DNA of 64,000 bases from Amyelois transitella (taxonomy: Eukaryota; Arthropoda; Insecta; Lepidoptera; Pyralidae), in the NCBI RefSeq assembly GCF_032362555.1, contig NC_083505.1:6253501-6317500 (forward strand), given 5' to 3'. Numbering within the stretch: the first letter of the stretch is position 1; each line of letters starts with the position of its first letter. Both the position numbers and the translations under genes were made by a program. Of this stretch, positions 1 through 26,849 are shown piece after piece. The notes under the pieces were generated by a model, which did no database searches, was not told where the DNA came from, and saw only the letters and a program-made list of their open reading frames with translations.

Positions 1-170
1 CAGAGTAGCTAGTCCCTTTAGCTTCTAAATATGATCCTGATCTTCCATTTTTTTTTTCGCCAAAAGAAAATGCTCATCAGGTTGAACAACTTTTGATAAG
101 ACGTCATTTCAATATTTGCTATAGTTTAGCTAAGTTGTTATGGTTCGATATCAGCTGTACTTATAGTCTA

Positions 171-1339
171 AGATCCGGCTGCAAAATCACTACGTTCATC
201 GCGTAGTTAATCAAACTCACATTTTAACATACATTTATGAATAGGATAATACATAGATAATAGGGTGCCAGTCAATAAGTGGCCGCAAGTAATTTTAATT
301 AAATTAATGTTAATTAATTTTCCAAAAAAAATTTCGTTCACTTGTTTTTTAAATAAAATATCATCCACATCATAGAAATGTATGTAAAGAATTCGAAAAT
401 CAATGGGTGCCGTTACACACTCGGCCGCAACTACTACGCAGCCAGGTGTAAACAGGTAATATTTTGGTCTATTTATACGTTCATGTCGTACACGCATGTT
501 TTTTATATCAAATTAAAGCTAATTTTTTTTTTAATATGATGATATATCGCTGCCTGTGAATAAATGGCCGCAAATTAAGGTTGCTAGCTGTTAAAAACTC
601 GAGGTATCCGAGATAAAGTGAAAGAGTTTTACTACACAAAAAACAATTTTTCATTTTTCTAAAATGTTAATATTACTTTTATCAACGTAATAACACTTTC
701 AAGTTCAATAAATAAATGATATCAACAACGTTGTGTATAACGAGCTCAAAAAGAAGGTTAGCATATAAGAATAATTTAGCTGCACTGTTGAGAACCCTAT
801 CTATACGCGTGCGCAATGGCTTCAAATACTCGCACAGCTGGTACTCGCCATCCTTGTCTAACAAGTGGCGTTACGCGCTAACTCTCTTTCACTTTATCTC
901 GGATACCTCGAGTTTTTAACAGCTAGCAACCCTAATTTGCGGCCATTTATTCACAGGCAGCGATATATCATCATATTAAAAAAAAAATTAGCTTTAATTT
1001 GATATAAAAAACATGCGTGTACGACATGAACGTATAAATAGACCAAAATATTACCTGTTTACACCTGGCTGCGTAGTAGTTGCGGCCGAGTGTGTAACGG
1101 CACCCATTGATTTTCGAATTCTTTACATACATTTCTATGATGTGGATGATATTTTATTTAAAAAACAAGTGAACGAAATTTTTTTTGGAAAATTAATTAA
1201 CATTAATTTAATTAAAATTACTTGCGGCCACTTATTGACTGGCACCCTATTATCTATGTATTATCCTATTCATAAATGTATATTAAAATGTGAGTTTGAT
1301 TAACTACGCGATGAACGTAGTGATTTTGCAGCCGGATCT
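171..1339. repeat. Foldback element with two 456-bp inverted arms
   Basis: Bases 171-626 are repeated as the reverse complement at 884-1339. The arms have equal length and I saw only about two substitutions between them (one changes Met to Ile in the mirrored ORFs, the other lies near 577/930). The spacer is 257 bp. Each arm carries three related motifs ending in GGCCGCAA, starting near 264, 406 and 549, about 143 bp apart. The mirrored 96-codon ORFs (497-207 minus, 1013-1303 plus) resemble no family I know and are probably by-products. No target-site duplication is obvious at the arm ends. This is either a foldback or long-TIR DNA transposon or a young palindromic duplication. An assembly artefact is possible but the arm differences argue against a simple read-through chimera. 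Confidence 0.9.
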
Positions 1340-1500
1340 CGTACTATTACCAGATTCCAAAATAAATTATACCCTATGACCGGGCATAAGAGCTATACAA
1401 CAAAAAAGTTTCATTCAAATCCGTTCAGTAGTTCCGGAGATTAGCGTGTACAAACAAACACAAACAGACAATTTTTTTCTTAAATTCATACTCGGTTACT
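1340..1500 (+). repeat. Degenerate dispersed-repeat tail
   Basis: This segment contains phrases common in lepidopteran dispersed repeats, such as TTCATTCAAATCCGTTCAGT followed by a run of ACAAACAAACAC. It abuts the right foldback arm. No ORF was found. Assignment to a Helitron-like family is inference from wording shared with other copies in this window. Confidence 0.4.
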
Positions 1501-1698
1501 ATTTCTTCATCGTAATAAATTATTTTTTTGAAAATATACTCAATGTACCTACAGACAAAACTTTTTTTACTGTTTTATTATATGTATTGATAAGGAGTTA
1601 ATCTTTGGTAAATTGGTAAGTATATTATGATGAATTTATGTACAAAAAGCCAGCATAATAGAAACAGCAATAAAAACTTCTGAAACATTACGCAGCCT

Positions 1699-7527
<5,829 letters not shown>

Positions 7528-7648
7528 CTATGAAGTTTGAATCTGTAATGAAAAATATTAACACTTACTTATAAAACAGAGTAGGTAATCATGTTTTTAT
7601 TAAGTGTTAATCATTATGAAAGAATCTTTCTCAACATTATACTGTTAT

Positions 7649-7703
7649 ACACTATTTGGCTATGGCTAATAACCCCAGTTTATTAGCCATAGCCAAATAG
7701 TGT
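7649..7703. repeat. Perfect 24-bp hairpin
   Basis: Arms 7649-7672 and 7680-7703 are exact reverse complements with a 7-base loop (CCCCAGT). It lies about 130 bp upstream of the Kap3 start codon. It may be a tiny foldback remnant. A regulatory or small-RNA role is possible but not shown. Confidence 0.85.
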
Positions 7704-8106
7704 TTCATAAAATTAAATTCATCTGGGCAATGGGCTATCAATCTTTCACAATCTGAATCATTATCAATACAGCTGAACATGGACTTTTGTTGACTCTGTC
7801 TACCCAGTGAGGGATATATTTTATGTATTTTTTCTATTATGTAAGCAGATCACTTAATCAAGAATAATTTAAAAATACATTTGACTTGTGAATCCATAAT
7901 TTACAAATTTGTACAGATTAGAGCTAAGCTGAAGATGGAAAGATAAGAACAATAACAAAATCGTGGTATGATATTGTGGAATAAACCAATCTGAATGAGT
8001 GATTAAGTACATAAAACATCAGAAAACCAACATCAACTTGCAGTAAAAAATATTGTAATTATCATCTGTATTCTATGTCTATCTCAAATGTAATTGTAAT
8101 TAGCTG

Positions 8107-8345
8107 GGTTGGTACGGACACATCATGAGAAGAGAGGAAGGTCATGTTACTAAAAGAGCCTTATATATGGAAGTGAAAGGTTCAGGAAATAGGGGAAGAC
8201 CGAAAAAGAGATGGATGGACGGCGTAAAGGATAGTATGAGGAGAAGGGAGTGACCAGTGAGATGGCAATTGACAGAATTGGAAAAAACTAACATACTGTG
8301 CCGACCCCACGTAGAAAGTGGGAAAAGGTAACGACGAAGAAGAAG
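8107..8345 (+). mobile_element. 3' fragment of an RTE-like retrotransposon
   Basis: Plus-strand translation gives GHIMRREEGHVTKRALYMEV then RGRPKKRWMDGVKDSM, the C-terminal end of RTE reverse transcriptases (compare [20 protein letters not shown] in the intact copy at 39676). It is a different, older subfamily, truncated and with no functional domain. Confidence 0.75.
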
Positions 8346-9770
8346 ATTCTATGTCTATCTCAAATGTATATAGGTATAATGCAGTACAAGAATCTGTGCG
8401 CGCTTATTACAAATAAATAGAAAATATAGGTACTCGCCTATAAGATTGTTAGAAAGGAAAATCAATACACAATTCTTCCTATATGTATTTGAGGAATTGT
8501 AGCCTTGTATTCATAGATTCTTGTATTGATTTGATTTGATTGGACCTCCAACTGTTTTGTTTCGCATCGAATTGTCAATTTGACATTGACAAACACATAA
8601 AAGTATGTGTTCTGTGTTTTTGACTTACTTAAATACATAAAATGTCACCTATCTGTAACCCATATTCATAAATAAATTTTAATTTCATTTCATATAATTA
8701 CGTCAAATCATTAAGGTGGAAATAAATCAAAAAATGTCCTCCGTCCGTATTCGAACTTTTTTATTAGCTTATCTAAAAATAAAACACATATCTGAGAACA
8801 TAACATGTAACTAACAGGAACCTCAAAAAAAAAAAGTTGTTGCCCGTCTTGCCCTCATAGATTGGTGGGGCGACAATTTTTTGTATACGTAGCTATCTGT
8901 TTTTAAGTTACATCAAGCTAAATACATCTAAGAAAACCGCCAACTGCTGTCATTACAAACATGCCAACAGACAAAAATTCAAAAAATCATATTGGCTTTT
9001 GTTGGTCACATGTAAATACCCCCATATCAATTTGATGGTAATATATTTCAAGTACATACAGTTATCGGTCAGTTACTTTACTTATATAGTAATAATAATT
9101 TTATTATTTGTTATTTGTGTCCTGAGAAACAAAAAATCATGTATCAAAAGAAACACAAGGTCTATAATCTAAACTATCGAGCTCGTTTTTGGTATACCTA
9201 CACGAATATGTATCCTACTATTTACCTATCATTTATTGTTATTACAATCAACTGAATAGCTAATACACACAACACTAGCTCTTCTTGTTTCGTTTCGTTC
9301 GCTTGACGTTTTTGTTTTTAATCTGTGTTATCAGGCAGGCAGGTATGAAAACAGTGATTTACAATTTCATGTAATCTAAATTCTATTTAATTAAATTTGT
9401 AGTTTGTTTTAAACGTATCAAATCAAGTGTATTAAATAAGACTAAGAATTGGTTCCATTGTATATTCTAGGAGTACCTCTGCAATTATGACGTAATTAGT
9501 GTGCTGTGAAGTTGGAATTATTTCTTGTCTATTTCCTTACAGTGAGATAAGGCCTACGATAAATAATGAGATAATTGTAGTGTATGGTTCGATCACAGTG
9601 ACACGAAATACATATTCATTGATACAAACGAATAATTTATCCAAAAGGATTCGGAAACAAGCAATGGTACGTACCTTTGATGTTGTTGTTGTAGTGCTAA
9701 ATACTTGTATCCATACATCACAGAAAACTAAAACTTTTTCATTTTCTTTTTGTCAGACAAAATTATTAGT

Positions 9771-9828
9771 TTGCATGTTAATTACTTAGGCGTAAATCTT
9801 CATATATACCTAAGTAATTAACATGCAA
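9771..9828. repeat. Perfect 20-bp hairpin with 18-base loop
   Basis: Arms 9771-9790 and 9809-9828 are exact reverse complements. The loop is AT-rich. It lies 410 bp upstream of the HECT ligase start codon. Size is compatible with a short foldback or with a transcribed hairpin; no conserved microRNA was recognised. Confidence 0.8.
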
Positions 9829-10237
9829 TATATAATAAAATTTATTAAGAACCACAGTTCCTATCTAAAAAGGATACATAAAAGTCACTCTTTATTTGTC
9901 TGTTTGACTCTATTACTACCAATTGCTACTGGGCCAAATCTATTGTTTGTTTATATTGGATAGTAAATGTGCTATGTTGAGATATGTTTATGTATATAGT
10001 ACATTTACTACTGTTCTTTTAGCTATTGGGTATAAAGATTTGGCAAATATGGTCTTTAGGCTACCAGACTTCATCAAGGTATATTTTGAAAAGCTAACTT
10101 TTAGAAAGATATTCTCAGAAAGGTATTCTTATTAGTTTATTTTGATTTGATTTATATGAGGTGCATTTGGTTCAACACTGTTGTTTTATTTTTAGGTGTG
10201 CCTCTGAAAATATGAACTGATTAGAAAATTTATCATC

Positions 10238-20996
<10,759 letters not shown>

Positions 20997-21600
20997 AATA
21001 TTGTCTTTTATAACATTAGTTAATATAATGTAAATTATTAGCACCTTATATTAATGCACCACCTCACTGTGAGGAATTTCACCAATAGAATTGGTGCTTT
21101 CGCAAAAATACCAACCAAATACATTTTGTCAACGTTGACTGTGCATTGTTATAAAGAAAGATCATTAAGAATAAGAATCATTTAGTCCATTGAGAAAAGT
21201 ACCTTATGTTTACAAAAGTTGTAACTGTCATCTGATACAATATAAATAACGCAGATGAATTGTAAAATTCGATACAAAGGTGCGGGATTATAACGTAAAA
21301 CAGCTGAACAACCGTTCAGTACAATTACTGATTTTTATAACGTAAAATTGCAAACTCATTTATGCCGCGGTTCAGTTATAAATTTGGTCTGACATTTTAC
21401 ATCATAAATTGAAATTTTAGATTACATTATTAAATATACCACAAAATGCTCTCCATATTTCCGCATAATAAAATAATAAACACAATTTTTAGCCAATTAA
21501 CCTACGTTAGTGACAAAATAATAACTTGGACATAATTGTTACGCATACACATACAAAAAAAAGATTTCAGATAACCTGTAATTAAACCAGTAATATAATT
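20997..21600 (+). other. HECT ligase 3' flank
   Basis: Probable 3' UTR and downstream flank. It includes a small inverted pair (TCACCAATAGAATTGGTG at about 21080). AATAAA-like strings are present but too common in this AT-rich DNA to fix the poly(A) site. Confidence 0.4.
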
Positions 21601-21609
21601 AGGGTATCA

Positions 21610-22650
21610 TTTAAGCTATCACCAATTTAATTAGTTTTGTGTTTCTTAAATAATAGGGTTTGTCCTCAACATAGTAGATCTGTCACCAAAATGTAGTCAC
21701 CAAACAATGCAAAATCAGTTCCACAATAAATCACCTAAAATCCTAAGATATAAGGTCTAGTACCAAATAAATGTTTTTGTATGTATTATAATAGGTGTGT
21801 CCTAATAAGTATTTAAGCAAACTAATTTAAAGAGATCACCAATAAATCATATTATGTTACTAGAAAATTGCATTAAGTTCAAATAAAAAATTAGGGTTGT
21901 CATCATCGTTTCAACCAAAAGATTCTGCTACTTAACTAGACTCCCAAGGTTTTAAATTTCCACTGGTAGTATAAATTATATTTAAATAAAATTTTTAGCA
22001 GAGTAGTACCTAAATAAAACAATTAAAGTTAAAATAATCAATATTTATTGTTGAAAATAATTACCACTGAACAATCAGCGCTGGTTTAAAATAGCTGGCT
22101 TATGGCTAGCAGAATAGTAGATAAAACACTTAATTAAAGTTAAAATAATCAATAGTTAACTACTACCCATCGTTGAGGCCGGATTGGTCAATTTTTAAAG
22201 CGCGCCAATTTGTCTTCGCCCCTTTGATCATTTTTTCATTAAAATTATAAATTGATGTATTAAATTGGTAACGAATACTATTAATTTAATATCTGAACGA
22301 AATAAAATGTTACTACTGTATTGGTGACAAAATATCAAATAAAAAGGAGTCGCAGTCAGGGATCGATAATCGATTTATTTGGTGACAGATCTACCATTCT
22401 GAGCACAGAGCTATTATTTAAGTAACAAAACTGTTATTATAAGAACGAAGTTTATATTCATGTAATTCAATATAATTTTATTGGTTATCGATCTCTTATT
22501 TTACACATATATTAACATTAATTTGATAATTCATACCTGGGAACAATTTTTGTTTATCTGAGAACGAAAATATTTCGTGGCGATATATCTATTTATTAGG
22601 TGATACAACTTGATGACAAATATAAATTTTGGTGATAGAAAATATAGTTC
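21610..22650. repeat. AT-rich element with diffuse inverted repeats and TCACCAA/TTGGTGA motifs
   Basis: TCACC(A/T)A motifs occur in one orientation on the left (near 21619, 21682, 21697, 21731, 21836) and as the reverse complement on the right (near 22320, 22379, 22600, 22632). Longer inverted matches include AGTAGATCTGTCACCAAA (about 21673) against TTTGGTGACAGATCTACC (about 22378), and TTCTTAAATAATAG against CTATTATTTAAGTAA (about 22410). A 23-base internal direct repeat containing AATTAAAGTTAAAATAATCA lies near 22021 and 22133. No transposase is present. Likely a non-autonomous DNA transposon or an old foldback. Confidence 0.6.
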
Positions 22651-23749
22651 CCATATAATTATGGGTTTATAAAATGTTACGCAACGGGAATATAGCTGAT
22701 GGTCGTTAAACTGTTTTACGTATGTAGGTACAACAATAAGAGTATTTTTATATAGAATAGCTATGTACCATTTGTTTTAATCAAATTTGCAATCAATTTG
22801 CGACATTCACTTGACATGTGATAAATTTCATAAAATGAAAAACGGCTTTATCGTTTCATTTCATGTTCCAAGAAAAATATTTATTTTCTGCATATAAAAA
22901 ACTAATATTAAAAATAAAAATATATTTTAAATCGGATAGAAAATGAATAAGACATAAATAAGATTCAAAAACATCTCACCTGGCAATATTCTTTTTTGGT
23001 ACTTAATTGGTAACCTATAGATGAAATACAATACTTCAATGACACAATAATTTTAAAATATTTTGTTTTGAAACTACAAAACTAAAAAGTAGTTCGAGCA
23101 GTTTATTGCCAATTCAGTTATTTTTCAATTAGTTACTGCTGACCATCAATAAATACGAGTAGACCAATGATCAAAACATTCATTTAAATAAATTATTGTA
23201 TACACAACTCTGTTTTCATCTGATAAATATATGTATATTATATCCGAAGTTGTTACTGTATTCTGAAACATTATTTTCTGTTCTTTTATCGTATTCCATA
23301 TGCTTCATATGCTATGGAGTCATCAGTTTGATAAACAAACCTTTTAACTAGTTAACTATAAATCATATGGCGCTCATAATCTAATAATATCTAAACGGTC
23401 GTAAGTGGTTAAAGTAAACACCTAAATTTTTCTCAACTTCGCAATTTAAATTCTCAAATCAAAAAGATATCGGTCTCTAACAATTATTATATAAATATCA
23501 TACATCATGTCCGCCTGAAACCAATTATTGTGGTATTATGATTTGACCAGTTGACTTGGCCGGCAGTAGATATTGACATATTTCAATAAACGCCACGTCA
23601 AGATATGTGAAAACGAATCGTGGCAAATTTTAAAATTCTATCATAGTAACACAATCAATGATACTACGGTGAGGGAACAGAGCTATTATACAATGTAAAT
23701 AAATCATTATATTAAAATATATTTTTGTATTACCGGAGCTCATACTTAC

Positions 23750-23989
23750 AAATATATCCTGCACGTATTGGTTAGTGAGGTATTTTTTTGTTATACCTAG
23801 CTTTTTATCAGGGTTCAAGCCTCTTATAACAACATGGATGAAATTTAATGAAAACATGGGTTTTTTTGTCTCAAACATTCCGTTCCGTAATGTGGCAAAG
23901 CGAGTAGCGACTGTAGCCGGGTGCATAAATGCTATGCTCTTTTTTTTTCCTATCATACTGAGTTGGGAGCATTCAGATTTAGCGCTCAT
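23750..23989 (-). CDS. Orphan coding-like first exon (unrecognised)
   Basis: I do not recognise the product. Minus-strand frame from 23989 encodes 80 residues (MSAKSECSQLSMIGKKKSIA ... NQYVQDIF) and runs in phase 0 into a consensus donor GTAAGT at 23749. The start context is good (CAACCATGA). No matching downstream exon was found by eye between 20997 and 23700. It may be the first exon of an unplaced gene, a pseudogene, or a chance ORF. Confidence 0.3.
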
Positions 23990-23999
23990 GGTTGCCTAT

Positions 24000-25375
24000 C
24001 CGTATAGGAGCGATTGGTCTAAATTGCATTTGGTCCCATAATTACTCGTGGATCCAATTCAGAGTTGCGCCCATGCACGATAAGCCGAATTCACAATAAT
24101 AATAATAGAATTTGTGATTAGGGCAAATCGCAATTGGAAAAATGTTCTCATATGAATGGTCACAAAATAGCCTAACGAACCTTAACTTTGTTCGAGAATC
24201 CCGAGCCGCAACATCAGCAAAAGAGATACGCGAAAGAAAATTAATAACAAATTTTACAATCCTAAATTCGATTTATCACTAAGGAACCAACTCTGATTTG
24301 GAAATTGAAATGTGAACTTGGCAATACTTTTTATAACTGAATTAATTATTGCGTGTTTAAAAACACACACCATTCCGCATTTACGACGCTGGCAGCAGAG
24401 ACGCTACCTGTACACCATATTATTCAAACTTCGAATACTGCGGTGTTACAAGTGGGGCGCTGATGTCTGTTGTGTCTTCTAGTGCCTTTTCTCTGCGCGT
24501 CACGTACAGTTTCCTCACACTTGTGCGGCAATACACCACGCGTGTTCCTAAATTCAGATACCAATGATCACGAATACAGTGAAGTAAATATACTATCTAT
24601 ATATTATGTAGATATTTTAGAATATGCAATCATTTAAGAATTATATCTACCTATTGTTATTTAACTGTTTCTGAGACGTTAGTAATGTATTGTAGACGAG
24701 GCTTTAAATTATATTTTAGAAATCACTATATTTTGTTTTTATTTATGTGCTACATTACATTCTAATTAAGATACATGCTGAATTACATAAAGAAATTCTT
24801 CGACATGTTTAACTGTTCTTTGGCGAAATTCACAAACGAGGTATAGATATTTTACATACTTAGGTATAAGTACTTAAACAATGTTTTTTTGGAATAAGCC
24901 TATAATAACACGCTGTAACAGATAACTAAAATAAATAAATACTTTGGCAATGAGAATGTAAACCAAAAAAAAAAATTATTTCAATACATCATCTCCGTAA
25001 GGGATATAGACGTGATGATATGTATGTATGTACATCATCTCCAAAGGGCTTGCGCTTTAGATATATGTGGTGCCAAGCGGCCGATGTTGGCGGGGGCGTC
25101 TGTCATTTTGTAAATAATATAGATATGAAATTAAAGTACCTGGGTTTACACGCATGTAGGTAAATACGCCTATATGTAAATTACATACGAGCGATGCGGC
25201 CGAAGAAATTTTCCATGATACCGGATATCCCAATTCTGTGATCCTAATGGTTTACTTCGTAACGCACTTAACTATTAACCAAATAATTATAAAAGATAAC
25301 ACTATGTATGTTGACTGTCTGTAAAATATATAATTAATTAAATCTTTGATCGTTCATGTTAATTTAATGGTACTC
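24000..25375. other. Gene-free AT-rich spacer
   Basis: No supported gene. A short tail of the SINE/RTE type (GGGATATAGACGTGATGATA followed by TGTATGTATGT) is at about 24998-25033. The rest is unremarkable AT-rich sequence with no repeat I could assign. Confidence 0.5.
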
Positions 25376-25572
25376 TATAATTCAAATTCAAAATTTTTAT
25401 TCATTATTATAGGATACTATTTTATCGCTTAATAATTGTATGGTTTAACAACATTGGTTGACGTCAAATAAATTACTTAAAAACTAAGTTTACTGCCGCT
25501 TCCAAGGCATCAGTGCAGAAGAAGCGGTAACAAACTGCACTGCAGCATTTTCTTCAACAACGTCAACTTCAC
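25376..25572. repeat. Second copy of the 13545 dispersed repeat
   Basis: Shares AACATTGGTTGAC, AAATTACTTAAAA and GCAGAAGAAGCGGTAACAAA with 13545-13757 in the same order and orientation. Confidence 0.65.
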
Positions 25573-25842
25573 AATATTAAATTATACTTAGAATAGAATA
25601 GCTATTTTCCTTTTTTGTGTGCATTTACCCCAACAAAAAAGTAACTCCTAGATAGATATGAGAAACATATAATTAGTGACCAATTAGCTGTAAATGTTCC
25701 CGAAACAAATTTTGGTGCGTGTATTAGTTTTAGAAAAATAACGAATAAACGAGTCCTGCTGGAATACTGCTCTTCGAGCAAGACGATTCTTAATTAATAT
25801 ATATTCGGAGCGAGAAATATTGTGTTAGATAATTAATTATAT

Positions 25843-26645
25843 ACAGTAGAAACTCGATTAACCGGACTATTTGTTGTTGAAAGGCATTCGGATAATCGAA
25901 AATCCGGATAATCGAAAGTATGAAGAAAATTGGGTACCCTGATATTTTTAAAACTTCTGGGTTCTTTTGATTTTCCGATGAGAAGCAAAGGTATTTTATG
26001 GGACCCGGTAGCGTTAGCGCAAACTAATATTGTTACTCGCTCTTTGCTAGTATATCCTGGAGCTGAATTCTCTCGCCTAGAAGCTAAAGATTTTAAAGGC
26101 AATGACTACCAGTTTAATCCGGTTTCATCAGCATTATTAACAAAATCTACCAAGTTATTTTCGTCCAAATTCTTCTTGAAATCATTTTGAGTTGGCTGCA
26201 TCTAGATTAGCTGACATTTTTTCACCTTGTATTTCCAATTCTCGAATTCCATGACGAGTTTTAAATCTGTATAACCATCCGTTACTTGCCACAGAAGATT
26301 CATCGCCCCCTATTTTTTTATTTAACTGTAATGCTTTTTCACACAGCAAAGGACCAGACATCGGTTGCCCAGTTGATCGTATTTGTAAAAACCAGCAATA
26401 CAAAGCGTCTTCTAAAAGTTAATTTTTCGGTTTCTTCATCATTTTCCGATGAATACTCCCGTCTTCACTATCTAATTTGCAGGTGTACAACAAAATTGAA
26501 AGGGTATTCTTAATATCACTTATCGTGGAAGTACCTACACCATACTTATCAGCTAACTTACGACCTGTTTCTCCTTTTTTAATGAATCAATATTAAAGTT
26601 TTCTTTTCTCTGCGAAAGTTCTTTAGTCTCCTATTACGACATCTA
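25843..26645 (-). pseudogene. Tigger/pogo-type transposase relic
   Basis: Minus-strand reading gives CENP-B-like DNA-binding text (MSGPLLCEKALQLNKKIGGD, SNGWLYRFKTRHGIRELEIQ) at 26403-26182, then, after a frame change, the DDE start (TSKERVTILVCANATGSHKI, LLIGKSKEPRSFKNI) at 26102-25850. An upstream helix-turn-helix-like piece is readable near 26600-26510. The low-coordinate end carries ACAGTAGAAACTCGATTAAC, a Tigger-like terminal repeat. The last catalytic part is missing and frames are broken, so it is inactive. Confidence 0.85.
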
Positions 26646-26849
26646 TCCTATACTTAATACGTTGCTCAATAAACACAATATTCGAACTTAAGCATTTATT
26701 TCCAGTAACAGGATATTTAATTTATACATAAAAATATGAGAAATACATTTTCGTTTTGTAATTGAAAAAACACAGATTCATAACATGCAAAAAGTTACTT
26801 AAATATTATTATCATAACCATGACTTCTTTTTTGTCATATTTTGATACC

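Noticed and set aside
207..1303. Mirrored 96-codon ORFs as a duplicated gene pair
   Set aside because: They exist only because the arms are inverted copies; no family resemblance, no splice or promoter evidence.
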